NCBI RefSeq assembly: GCF_017883985.1
Contig: NZ_PRDG01000006.1
Span: 1-64,000 of the forward strand
Origin: Streptococcus oricebi
Lineage (GTDB): Bacteria; Bacillota; Bacilli; Lactobacillales; Streptococcaceae
Direction: 5' to 3'
Length of the DNA stretch: 64,000 nt
The notes beneath the pieces were generated by a model. The model had not been told where the DNA came from. It did no database searches and was given only the letters and a program-made list of their open reading frames with translations. Positions 49,906 to 57,982 of the stretch are shown one piece after another; within the stretch, counting starts at the first letter, position 1, and every line of letters begins with the position of its first letter. A program made the position numbers and the translations under genes.

Positions 49906-50667
49906 TTGATGAAAAAGTTAAAACAGATAGGACGCAAGCAGCTTGGTCTCTTGGGCTTGCTTGGCCTAGTCCTGCTCTGGCAGGGTCTGGGTCTCTTTGG
50001 TCTCCTTCCCAAATTTATCTTGCCGACTCCCTGGGAGATTTTGCTGGCCTTGGGTCGGGATAGGGAGCTTCTGGCCTTTCATGCCTGGGCGACCTTGAAG
50101 GTAGCCCTTCTGGGTCTTTTTCTGGGAGTTGTGCTTGCCTGGCTCCTAGCTGTGTTCATGGATAGTTTGTCCTGGCTAAAGGATTTACTCTATCCCCTCA
50201 TGGTGGTAACACAGACCATTCCGACCATCGCTCTGGCCCCGATTTTGGTCTTGTGGCTGGGTTATGGTATCTTACCTAAACTTGTCCTACTTGTCCTGAC
50301 CACGACCTTTCCAATCATGGTTAGTATCTTAGATGGTTTTCGTCATTGTGATCAGGATACCCTCCTACTCTTTCAGCTGATGAGGGCCAGGACCGGTCAG
50401 ATTCTCTGGCATTTTAAGATTCCAACCAGTCTCCCTTATTTTTATGCAGGTCTAAGGGTCAGTGTCTCCTACGCCTTTATCACCACCCTGGTATCAGAGT
50501 GGCTGGGCGGCTTTGAGGGCCTGGGGGTCTATATGATTCAGTCTAAAAAGCTCTTTCAGTACGATACCATGTTTGCCATTATTATCCTGATTTCGCTAAT
50601 TAGCCTCCTAGGCATGAAGTTAGTCGATGTCAGTGAAAGCTACGTCATTAAGTGGAAAAGAATCTAG
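49906..50667 (+). CDS. thiX: ABC transporter permease, ThiX type
   Basis: A 253-residue permease with about six membrane helices and the inner-membrane-component motif in the cytoplasmic loop (LMRARTGQILWHFKIPTSLPYFYAGLRVSVSYAF). It is the first gene behind the TPP riboswitch, followed by a binding protein of the NMT1/THI5 family and an ATPase. This is the ThiXYZ arrangement for uptake of the thiamine pyrimidine precursor (HMP/FAMP). Substrate is inferred from riboswitch and partner genes. Confidence 0.9.
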   Translation: MMKKLKQIGRKQLGLLGLLGLVLLWQGLGLFGLLPKFILPTPWEILLALGRDRELLAFHAWATLKVALLGLFLGVVLAWLLAVFMDSLSWLKDLLYPLMVVTQTIPTIALAPILVLWLGYGILPKLVLLVLTTTFPIMVSILDGFRHCDQDTLLLFQLMRARTGQILWHFKIPTSLPYFYAGLRVSVSYAFITTLVSEWLGGFEGLGVYMIQSKKLFQYDTMFAIIILISLISLLGMKLVDVSESYVIKWKRI

Positions 50668-50696
50668 TTTCTTCCACAAAATAAAAGGAGAACATC

Positions 50697-51707
50697 ATGA
50701 AAAAATGTCGATTTTTATGGGTCAGTCTTGGTTTAGCCTTGCTTGTTTTGCTAGCTGCTTGTGGACAAAAGGGCGGGCAGTCTGCTGCTGGGCAGAAAAT
50801 TGATTTTATCCTCGATTGGTCACCCAATACCAACCATACCGGCCTTTATGTTGCCAAGGAAAAGGGCTATTTCAAGGAAGCGGGACTGGATGTAGACATC
50901 AAGTTGCCACCCGAAGACAGCACATCAGACCTGATTATCAACGGTAAAGCGCCTTTTGGTATTTATTTTCAAGACTCCATGGCGAAAAAGTTGGAAAAGG
51001 GGGCGGAGATTACAGCGGTAGCTGCTCTGGTCGAGCATAATACCTCAGGTATTATTTCTAAAACATCTGCCAATATCAAGGGTCCCAAGGACCTGGCTGG
51101 TAAGAAATACGGGACTTGGAACGACCCGATCGAGCTGGGTATGATTAAGACCTTGCTTGAGTCCCAAGGCGCTGCTTTTGACCAAGTGGAAAAGGTTCCT
51201 AACAACGATTCCAATTCAACAACGCCGATTGAAAATGGGCTTTTTGATGCAGCTTGGATTTACTACGGTTGGGACGGGCTCATGGCTCAATCGCAAAAAA
51301 TGGAGACCAATTTCTTCTACATGCGCGACTATGTGCCGGAATTTGACTACTATTCGCCAGTTATTATCGCGAATAACGACTATCTGAAACAGCACAAAGA
51401 GGAAGCCAAAAAGTTGCTTCAAGCGATTAAAAAGGGCTATCAGTATGCCATGGACCACCCAGAAGAGGCGGCTGATATGCTGATCAAAAATGCTCCCGAA
51501 CTCAAAAGTAAGCGTGATTTTGTGGTCGAATCGCAACAATATCTTTCCAAGCAATACGCTGAAAAGAAAGAAAATTGGGGACAATTTGACTCTAACCGCT
51601 GGAATGCTTTCTACAAGTGGGCAAAAGCTAATGGCCTAATCGAAAAAGACCTGACAAACAAAGGATTTACTAACGAATTTGTGAATGATGACAAAGATAA
51701 AAATTGA
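50697..51707 (+). CDS. thiY: Thiamine-precursor-binding lipoprotein, ThiY (NMT1/THI5-like)
   Basis: A 336-residue lipoprotein with lipobox LLAAC (Cys near 22). The mature part DFILDWSPNTNHTGLYVAKEKGYFKEAGLDVDI is the NMT1/THI5 signature, and TSDLIINGKAPFGIYFQDSM follows. It should capture formylaminopyrimidine/HMP outside the membrane and deliver it to ThiX. Its 3' end overlaps thiZ by 23 nt. Confidence 0.93.
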   Translation: MKKCRFLWVSLGLALLVLLAACGQKGGQSAAGQKIDFILDWSPNTNHTGLYVAKEKGYFKEAGLDVDIKLPPEDSTSDLIINGKAPFGIYFQDSMAKKLEKGAEITAVAALVEHNTSGIISKTSANIKGPKDLAGKKYGTWNDPIELGMIKTLLESQGAAFDQVEKVPNNDSNSTTPIENGLFDAAWIYYGWDGLMAQSQKMETNFFYMRDYVPEFDYYSPVIIANNDYLKQHKEEAKKLLQAIKKGYQYAMDHPEEAADMLIKNAPELKSKRDFVVESQQYLSKQYAEKKENWGQFDSNRWNAFYKWAKANGLIEKDLTNKGFTNEFVNDDKDKN

Positions 51708-52413
51708 AGAGCTAGGCTATGCTTACGACCATGAGGAAATTTTAAAGGATATCAAACTGCAAGTGGCCGAGGGAGAAATTGTCTCTATTTTGGGGCCTAG
51801 TGGTGTGGGGAAGACTACCCTCTTTAACTTGATTGCGGGAATTTTGCAGCCCCAGACGGGTAAAATTATCCTTGATAGTCAAGAAAATCCTAAAGGGCGG
51901 GTCAGCTATATGTTGCAAAAGGACCTGCTTTTAGACCACAAGACAGTTCTTGGCAATGTTGCCCTGCCCTTGCTGATTCAAAAAGTAGCAAAAAAAGAAG
52001 CCTTTGCGCGGGCAAATGAGATTTTACGAACCTTTCAGCTGGATAGCGTGGCTGATAAGTATCCGCAGGAGCTGTCAGGTGGCATGAGGCAGCGCGTGGC
52101 CCTGCTGCGAACCTATCTCTTTGGGCACAAGCTCTTCTTGCTGGACGAGGCTTTTTCGGCCTTGGACGAATTGACCAAGCTAGATTTGCATCGCTGGTAT
52201 CTGGATATTCACGAGCGGCTGGGGCTGACGACCCTCATCATTACCCACAGTATCGAAGAAGCCCTGACTTTGAGTAATCGAATTTATATTTTGAAAAATC
52301 GGCCTGGCCAAATTGTGGCAGAGCTAGACTTGACTTGGACAGACAACGAAGACAAAGAAATTCAAAAACTAGCCTACAAGCAGGAGATTTTACGGATTTT
52401 GGGGTTGGATTGA
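51685..52413 (+). CDS. thiZ: ABC transporter ATPase, ThiZ type
   Basis: A 242-residue ATPase with Walker A GPSGVGKTTL, Q-loop MLQKDLLLDHKTVLGNVALPL, LSGGMRQRVALLRTYL and LFLLDEAFSALDELT. It belongs to the nitrate/taurine/aliphatic-sulfonate-like branch used by ThiXYZ. Two adjacent ATGs (51685, 51688) are possible starts. Last gene of the TPP-regulated operon. Confidence 0.93.
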   Translation: MMTKIKIEELGYAYDHEEILKDIKLQVAEGEIVSILGPSGVGKTTLFNLIAGILQPQTGKIILDSQENPKGRVSYMLQKDLLLDHKTVLGNVALPLLIQKVAKKEAFARANEILRTFQLDSVADKYPQELSGGMRQRVALLRTYLFGHKLFLLDEAFSALDELTKLDLHRWYLDIHERLGLTTLIITHSIEEALTLSNRIYILKNRPGQIVAELDLTWTDNEDKEIQKLAYKQEILRILGLD

Positions 52414-52482
52414 GTGTGGTGGCAGAAATTTGACGAAAGATATACAATCGAGTTAGCAATTATTTTCAGAAAGGGTCTAAAG

Positions 52483-52830
52483 ATGAATAATATTCCTAAT
52501 CAAATTGATTATATTGAGTTTTCTGCTCCTGATAAAGCGAGTTTCAAAGCCAGTCAGGATTTTTATCAAAAAGTCTTTGGTTGGAACTATCAGGCTTGGG
52601 GCGATGAATATATTGACACCGATGATAGCGGCTTATCAAGCGGTATTACGATTGAGCCAAAGAAAGCTCCTTTAGTGGTCATTTATAGGGAAGATTTGGA
52701 AGCCGCTCTTTCACAAGTCAAACAAGCTGGCGGTCAGATTACGCAGGGTATTTTTGAATTTCCGGGCGGACGGCGGTTTCATTTCACTGACCCAGCAGGG
52801 ACAGAACTAGCAATTTGGTCGCAATCTTAA
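52483..52830 (+). CDS. VOC-superfamily (glyoxalase/bleomycin-resistance fold) protein
   Basis: A 115-residue single-module VOC protein: IDYIEFSAPDKASFKASQDFYQKVFGWNYQAWGDEY at the start and GRRFHFTDPAGTELAIWSQS at the end, with metal-ligand-like His/Glu positions. I start at MNNIPNQIDYIEF, not at the longer in-frame ORF, which begins at the thiZ stop. Function is unknown; it has the size of small stress-response glyoxalase-like proteins. Confidence 0.82.
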   Translation: MNNIPNQIDYIEFSAPDKASFKASQDFYQKVFGWNYQAWGDEYIDTDDSGLSSGITIEPKKAPLVVIYREDLEAALSQVKQAGGQITQGIFEFPGGRRFHFTDPAGTELAIWSQS

Positions 52831-52835
52831 GAAAT

Positions 52836-52862
52836 CGGGCTTTACAGAGCCCCTTTTTTTTG
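52836..52862 (+). terminator. Terminator after the VOC gene, overlapping the rpsD promoter
   Basis: GGGCT/AGCCC hairpin with loop TTACAG followed by T8. Its loop contains most of the -35 hexamer of the next promoter. Confidence 0.8.
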
Positions 52863-52869
52863 TTATAAT
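52841..52869 (+). promoter_or_regulatory. rpsD promoter
   Basis: TTTACA (52841-52846), 17-bp spacer, TATAAT (52864-52869): a near-consensus housekeeping promoter, as expected for a ribosomal protein gene. Confidence 0.8.
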
Positions 52870-52874
52870 AGCCT

Positions 52875-53023
52875 CTGTGTGAAATAATAGCGGGGCAAAA
52901 TAAAGCTCGTCAACAGGTGTCTTGAAAGACCAGTAACCTTGGCTGTTTAGGCGAAGGGCATCTGCACGAATTAGGTTTGCTCAAGATTATTTCCTAAAAT
53001 AATCTATACTAGGAGGACATGAT
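52875..53023 (+). ncRNA. Structured rpsD leader, possible S4 autoregulatory RNA
   Basis: About 150 nt of untranslated, apparently structured leader separates the promoter from rpsD. It includes a perfect 9-bp hairpin (52984-53005, loop CCTA) directly before the AGGAGG. Firmicute rpsD mRNAs are commonly repressed by S4 through such leaders; that this one does so is inference. Confidence 0.5.
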
Positions 53024-53635
53024 ATGTCACGTTATACTGGACCATCTTGGAAACAAGCTCGTCGTCTGGGCCTTTCACTTACTGGAACTGGTAAGGAACT
53101 TGCTCGCCGCAACTATGTACCTGGTCAACACGGACCAAACAACCGTTCTAAATTGTCAGAATACGGTTTGCAATTGGCTGAAAAGCAAAAACTTCGTTTT
53201 ACTTACGGTGTAGGTGAAAAGCAATTCCGTAACTTGTTTGTACAAGCTACTAAAATCAAAGGTGGAATCCTTGGTTTCAACTTTATGCTTCTTCTTGAGC
53301 GTCGTTTGGACAATGTTGTTTACCGTCTTGGTTTGGCAACTACTCGTCGCCAAGCTCGTCAGTTTGTTAACCACGGTCACATCTTGGTTGATGGAAAACG
53401 TGTGGACATCCCATCTTACCGGGTGGAAGTTGGTCAAGTGATTTCTGTTCGTGAAAAGTCTGTTAAGGTCCCAGCTATTCTTGAAGCTGTGGAAGCAACT
53501 CTTGGCCGTCCAGCTTTCGTATCATTCGATGCTGAAAAATTGGAAGGATCACTCACTCGCTTGCCAGAGCGCGATGAAATCAACCCAGAAATCAACGAAG
53601 CACTAATCGTTGAATACTACAACAAGCAACTTTAA
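53024..53635 (+). CDS. rpsD: 30S ribosomal protein S4
   Basis: A 203-residue S4: [34 protein letters not shown]-like [19 protein letters not shown], and the S4 domain [50 protein letters not shown]. The N-terminus lacks the zinc-binding cysteines of the C+ form. Codon use looks strongly translation-optimised. Primary 16S-binding assembly protein. Confidence 0.99.
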   Translation: MSRYTGPSWKQARRLGLSLTGTGKELARRNYVPGQHGPNNRSKLSEYGLQLAEKQKLRFTYGVGEKQFRNLFVQATKIKGGILGFNFMLLLERRLDNVVYRLGLATTRRQARQFVNHGHILVDGKRVDIPSYRVEVGQVISVREKSVKVPAILEAVEATLGRPAFVSFDAEKLEGSLTRLPERDEINPEINEALIVEYYNKQL

Positions 53636-53643
53636 TCTTTATC

Positions 53644-53672
53644 AAAAAGGCTGGTTTGACCAGTCTTTTTTT
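53644..53672 (+). terminator. rpsD terminator
   Basis: GGCTGGT/ACCAGTC hairpin (one G-T) with loop TTG followed by T7. Confidence 0.8.
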
Positions 53673-53734
53673 GTGCTTGCTAGGCCGGTTAGCTATGCTT
53701 TGTCTATGTTTTGATAAAAACAAGATTATTTTAG

Positions 53735-53764
53735 TCTTTTTAGGAACAAAAAACGACAGTTTAG
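53735..53764 (+). promoter_or_regulatory. com-like LytTR direct repeats upstream of the second peptide locus
   Basis: TCTTTTTAG (53735-53743), 12 bp, then ACAGTTTAG (53756-53764); TATAAT at 53797 begins 41 bp after the start of the second repeat. This is the comC/comX geometry, but the repeats also share GAAC on the right (TTTAGGAAC at 53739 and 53760, exactly 21 bp apart), so the site may be read by the second, ComE-like regulator. A third TTTAGGAAC lies at 53840-53848. Confidence 0.7.
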
Positions 53765-53796
53765 GAACGCAAGCTTACAAGCTCTAGAAAAGGGTG

Positions 53797-53802
53797 TATA
53801 AT
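53797..53802 (+). promoter_or_regulatory. -10 box of the com-like promoter
   Basis: TATAAT followed by about 500 nt without a convincing gene before the exporter gene. Either the exporter mRNA has a long leader or a separate RNA of several hundred nt is made here. Confidence 0.6.
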
Positions 53803-54307
53803 GGGGTTGTAAAGTATGGAGAGAATCTTCTTAAAATATTTTAGGAACACTAGACTTTTTGATTGGTGTTTGAAAATTTTTTAAGGCTGATTTTTTTGAT
53901 ACTTTAAAAATTTTTGACTAGGCTCTGTTACATGAGTTGTGATGAGGTTTGGTTTCTTGATTTTCTTTTTGGAAGAGCAAGAAGCTTAAAACTGAATCAA
54001 TCCCATTCTTGACAGGAACTTGGCTTGAGGATAGGGGCTTTGAACATAGAGGAGAAAACATTTTTCTCTTATTTCCGATACTTGCTTGAGCTGATGCGCA
54101 GCAAGCCTTGACTGTTTGAACATAAACTCCTGATGGAGAGATTTTTGGTTTTTTTGATAAGTTTGACTAGTGTTTTTGATTTTTATTCACCTAAAAAAGA
54201 AAAAGCCTGGTTTATTTCTAAGAAAACCTGAAAAATTTTAAAAAAATATTCTATTTTCTAAGGATTTATATTAGTATAGATATATCAAGAATTTAGAAAG
54301 GGAGATT

Positions 54308-56461
54308 ATGAAATTTTCAAAACGCCATTATCGGGCGCAGATGGACAGTCGGGATTGCGGTGTGGCAGCTCTGGCTATGGTTTTTTCTGTCTATGGTTCC
54401 AGCCTTTCTTTGGCTAGCCTGCGGGAAATGGCTAAGACGACAGATGAGGGTACGACAGCCTTTGGTTTAGTCAAGGTAGCTGAGGATTTAGGCTTTGAGA
54501 CTCGCACCATCGAAGCTGACTTATCTATCTTTGATATCAAGGACTTGACCTACCCTTTTATCGCCCATGTAGCCAAGGATGAAAGATTTCTTCACTACTA
54601 TGTGGTGACTGGGCAGGATAAGCATTTTATCTACATTGCGGATCCAGACCCTGCTGTCAAAATCAGCAAACTATCGCGTGAGCAGTTTGCTAAAGAATGG
54701 ACGGGCATTGCTATTTTTCTGGCTCCGACTCCGAACTACCAACCGAGTCGGGAAGAAAAAAAGGGGCTCTGGTCCTTGCTGTCCCTTTTGTCTAAGCAAA
54801 AGGGACTCATTGCCCATATTGTCTTGGCTAGCTTGTTGGTAACGATTATCAACATTATCGGTTCTTATTATTTGCAGTCGATTATTGATACCTATGTGCC
54901 AGATCAGATGAAGACGACTCTAGGGGTTATTTCCTTGGGATTGGTGATTGTTTATAGTCTCCAGCAAATCCTTAGTTATGCCCAGGAGTATCTCTTAATC
55001 GTTTTGGGACAGAGGCTGGCAATCGATGTGATTCTGTCTTACATCAGGCATATCTTCCGTTTGCCCATGTCCTTTTTTTCAACTAGGCGGGCTGGAGAGA
55101 TTGTTTCTCGTTTTACAGATGCGAATAAGATTATCGATGCCCTGGCTAGCACAGTCTTGTCAATCTTTTTGGACCTCTCAATCGTTGTGATTATTTCTCT
55201 GGTCCTTTTTTCTCAAAATAGCAATCTCTTTTTGCTAACTCTGCTGGCTATTCCGGTTTATAGTGTCATCATTTTGGCCTTTATGAAGCCTTTTGAAAAG
55301 ATGAACTATGAGTTGATGGAGGCCAATGCGGTTCTATCTTCTTCTATCATTGAAGATATCAATGGCATTGAAACCATCAAGTCTTTGACCAGCGAGAAGC
55401 AGCGTTATCAAAAGTTGGATAAGGAATTTGTCAACTATCTGAAGAAAGCTTTTGCCAGTGCCAAGGCTGAAAGCCTACAAAAGGTTTTAAAGCATGGAGC
55501 CCAGGTCTTGCTCAATGTCTTTATCCTTTGGTTGGGAGCAAGCCTGGTCATGGACAATAAGATGACTTTGGGACAGTTGATTACCTACAACACTTTGCTT
55601 GTTTATTTCACCAACCCCTTGGAGAATATCATCAATCTCCAAACCAAACTCCAGGCGGCCCGAGTGGCCAATAGTCGTTTGAACGAGGTTTATCTGGTGG
55701 AATCAGAGTTTGTAGAAGAAAAACCAATCAAGGATTTAGGATTGGTATCGAGGGAGATTAGCTTTAGGGATGTATCTTATACCTATGGCTATGAAAGGGA
55801 GGTCTTAAAGGGAGTCAATCTCACCATCAAGGAGGGCAGTAAGGTCAGTATTGTCGGAGTTTCTGGCTCTGGCAAGACCACTCTGGCTAAAATGATGGTC
55901 AAGTTCTATGACCCTAATCAAGGAGAAATCCGCTTGGGAAATCTGGACTTGGATCAGATTGATAAGGAAGTTCTGCGGGACTCCGTCAATTACTTGCCCC
56001 AGCAACCCTATGTCTTTAACGGAACGATTTTAGATAATCTGCTCCTGGGGGCTAAGGAAGGGACAAGTCATGAGGAGGTTTTGCGGGCGCTTGAGCTAGC
56101 CGGTCTGCGCTCAGAGATTGAGCAGCTCCCTCTGGCTTATCAGACGGAGTTAACAGCGGACGGTCTAGGAATCTCAGGTGGTCAGAAGCAGCGCTTGGCT
56201 TTGGCGCGTGCTCTCTTGACCGATGCTTCGGTTTTAATCTTGGATGAAGCCACCAGTAGCCTGGATGTTTTAACCGAGAAAAAGATCATTGACAACCTGC
56301 TAGAATTGGACAAGACCATTATCTTTATTGCCCACCGTTTGACGATTGCAGAGCGGACAGACAGCATCATTGTGCTGGATCAAGGCCGAGTAATCGAAGA
56401 AGGTTCTCATGCTGAGCTGATGGCGGCTCAAGGCTTTTACTACCAGTTGGTCAATAGTTAG
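54308..56461 (+). CDS. Peptidase-containing ABC exporter for double-glycine peptides (ComA/BlpA family)
   Basis: A 717-residue processing exporter. The N-terminal C39 peptidase (about 1-140) has the catalytic Cys in MDSRDCGVAALAM (residue 17), His in ERFLHYYVVTG (about 97) and Asp in YIADPDP. Six membrane helices (about 160-430) and an ABC domain follow, with GVSGSGKTTLAKM, ISGGQKQRLALARAL and LILDEATSSLD. It should cleave after Gly-Gly and export the peptides. Substrates probably include the adjacent 44-residue peptide and possibly ComC, since no other ComA lies in the window. GAAAGGGAG precedes the ATG. Confidence 0.93.
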   Translation: MKFSKRHYRAQMDSRDCGVAALAMVFSVYGSSLSLASLREMAKTTDEGTTAFGLVKVAEDLGFETRTIEADLSIFDIKDLTYPFIAHVAKDERFLHYYVVTGQDKHFIYIADPDPAVKISKLSREQFAKEWTGIAIFLAPTPNYQPSREEKKGLWSLLSLLSKQKGLIAHIVLASLLVTIINIIGSYYLQSIIDTYVPDQMKTTLGVISLGLVIVYSLQQILSYAQEYLLIVLGQRLAIDVILSYIRHIFRLPMSFFSTRRAGEIVSRFTDANKIIDALASTVLSIFLDLSIVVIISLVLFSQNSNLFLLTLLAIPVYSVIILAFMKPFEKMNYELMEANAVLSSSIIEDINGIETIKSLTSEKQRYQKLDKEFVNYLKKAFASAKAESLQKVLKHGAQVLLNVFILWLGASLVMDNKMTLGQLITYNTLLVYFTNPLENIINLQTKLQAARVANSRLNEVYLVESEFVEEKPIKDLGLVSREISFRDVSYTYGYEREVLKGVNLTIKEGSKVSIVGVSGSGKTTLAKMMVKFYDPNQGEIRLGNLDLDQIDKEVLRDSVNYLPQQPYVFNGTILDNLLLGAKEGTSHEEVLRALELAGLRSEIEQLPLAYQTELTADGLGISGGQKQRLALARALLTDASVLILDEATSSLDVLTEKKIIDNLLELDKTIIFIAHRLTIAERTDSIIVLDQGRVIEEGSHAELMAAQGFYYQLVNS

Positions 56462-56470
56462 GAGGCAGTC

Positions 56471-57829
56471 ATGGATGAACGATTTTTAGAGAGCGCTGAG
56501 TTTTATCAGAAACGCTATCATAATTTTTCAAGTATGCTAATCCTACCTAGCTGTTTGCTCTTCTTATTTGTCCTAGGCTTTGCTTTTCTAGCTAAAAAGG
56601 AGATTACTATTTCAAGCAAGGCTTCGATTGAGGCGAGTCGGGTGCTAGCCAACATTCAATCGACCAGCAGTAATCCGATTATTAGCAATCATTTGGCGGA
56701 AAACAAGGAAGTCAAAAAGGGTGACTTGCTCATCCAGTATCAGACGGATAATGAAGAGACCCAGCAGAATACACTGGCTAGCCAGTTAAATTCTTTAAGG
56801 AATCAAAAGACCCAACTGGAGTTGCTCAAGTCTAGCATTGAAGCTGGCCAAAATCAGTTTTCACAAGCGGATAGCTATGGTTATGAACAGAGTTTCAAGG
56901 ACTATCAAAGCCAGATTAGTAGTCTGACCGACTCAGTCAACCAGCAAAATAGCAATATTGCTGCCCAGAATGCGGCTTCTACTAATTCACAGGCGGAATT
57001 AGGGGCCTTATTGACAGAGGCAGAAAATAAGCTAGCAGACTACCGCAATTTGAAAACGGCCATTCAAACGGACAAGGCCCTCTCTAGCACTAGCTCGCTC
57101 TATAGTCTTTATCAGACCTATGCCAAGCAGTTAGAGCAAGCAGAAGGGCGGCAGGCAGTAAAGGAGGAAATTCTCTCCCAAATCGAGGCTCAAATCAGCC
57201 AGTTGGAAGGGACTATTTCAAACTACCGCATCCAATATGCGGGCTCAGGAACCCAGCAAGCCTATACGGGTTCTTTAGCCAGTCAGTTGGCCTCGCTCAA
57301 GGCCCAACAATTAGCCAAGGTCAGTCAGGAGTTGACGGGTTTGACCCAGCAAATCTTGGAGGCTGAAAATAATCTCAAGCTCCAAGAGGGAATTACCCAG
57401 AAGGGACAAATTACTGCTGAAAGTGATGGCTTGTTGCACCTGAATTCTCAAGTGCTCGGCTCTACCTTGGTTCCAGAAGGAACCGTTCTAGCTCAACTTT
57501 ACCCAGCTATTTCTAAGGAAAAGCAGGTCAAGATTGTGGCTCTGGTTTCTTCCAAGGACGTCTCCACTATTAAAAAGGGGGACAAGGTTCGTTTTATCAC
57601 TCAAGACGATGCCAACAAGCAAATCACTCTTCACTCAGAAATCAGTAATATTGATACAAAGGCGACTGAAACAGAGTCAGGAAATTATTTTAGGGTCGAA
57701 TGTGTTACAAATCTCACACAAGACCAAGCAAATGTGTTAAAATATGGACTAGAGGGAAAATTTATCATGATTACGGGGCAAAAGACCTACTTTAGCTACT
57801 ATCGCGATAAAATTTTTAACCTAAATTAA
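56471..57829 (+). CDS. Exporter accessory protein (ComB/BlpB, HlyD-like)
   Basis: A 452-residue bitopic protein with a cytoplasmic N-terminus (MDERFLESAEFYQKRYHNFSS), one membrane helix (MLILPSCLLFLFVLGFAFLAK, about 23-43), a long Gln/Ser-rich coiled-coil hairpin (about 95-290) and a C-terminal beta domain ending FIMITGQKTYFSYYRDKIFNLN. This is the ComB layout needed for export by ComA-type transporters. It lies 9 nt after the exporter gene and 12 nt before the peptide gene. Confidence 0.9.
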   Translation: MDERFLESAEFYQKRYHNFSSMLILPSCLLFLFVLGFAFLAKKEITISSKASIEASRVLANIQSTSSNPIISNHLAENKEVKKGDLLIQYQTDNEETQQNTLASQLNSLRNQKTQLELLKSSIEAGQNQFSQADSYGYEQSFKDYQSQISSLTDSVNQQNSNIAAQNAASTNSQAELGALLTEAENKLADYRNLKTAIQTDKALSSTSSLYSLYQTYAKQLEQAEGRQAVKEEILSQIEAQISQLEGTISNYRIQYAGSGTQQAYTGSLASQLASLKAQQLAKVSQELTGLTQQILEAENNLKLQEGITQKGQITAESDGLLHLNSQVLGSTLVPEGTVLAQLYPAISKEKQVKIVALVSSKDVSTIKKGDKVRFITQDDANKQITLHSEISNIDTKATETESGNYFRVECVTNLTQDQANVLKYGLEGKFIMITGQKTYFSYYRDKIFNLN

Positions 57830-57841
57830 GGAGAAAGCTTT

Positions 57842-57976
57842 ATGAAAAAAACAAACTTTGCAGCACTTGACAAATACCAAACCGTTAAAGACTTGAAAGA
57901 AGTCAAAGGTGGCTTCACTTATCCAAAATGGGCATCTGATATGATTTACAGATACTGCCGTATGACTAGATGGTAA
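57842..57976 (+). CDS. Double-glycine signal-peptide precursor (second ComC-like pheromone candidate)
   Basis: A 44-residue ORF starting MKKTNFAALDKYQTVKDLKEV and cleaved after KGG. The predicted mature peptide is FTYPKWASDMIYRYCRMTRW (20 residues, cationic, aromatic, one Cys, Trp at the C-terminus). A strong TAAGGAG precedes the ATG. It lies between an exporter pair and a ComD/ComE-like pair, so a pheromone role fits best. A small bacteriocin cannot be excluded. It is unrelated in sequence to the ComC peptide at 19.3 kb. Confidence 0.85.
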   Translation: MKKTNFAALDKYQTVKDLKEVKGGFTYPKWASDMIYRYCRMTRW

Positions 57977-57982
57977 AAACCA

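Noticed and set aside
53816-53884. Short ORF (22 codons, MERIFLKYFRNTR...) just after the com-like promoter
   Set aside because: The ATG lies only 14 bp past the -10 box and has no ribosome site or leader motif, so it is not supported as a gene.
54133-54231. Short ORF (32 codons, MERFLVFLISL...) before the exporter gene
   Set aside because: No ribosome site and no double-glycine leader; probably chance in AT-rich DNA.
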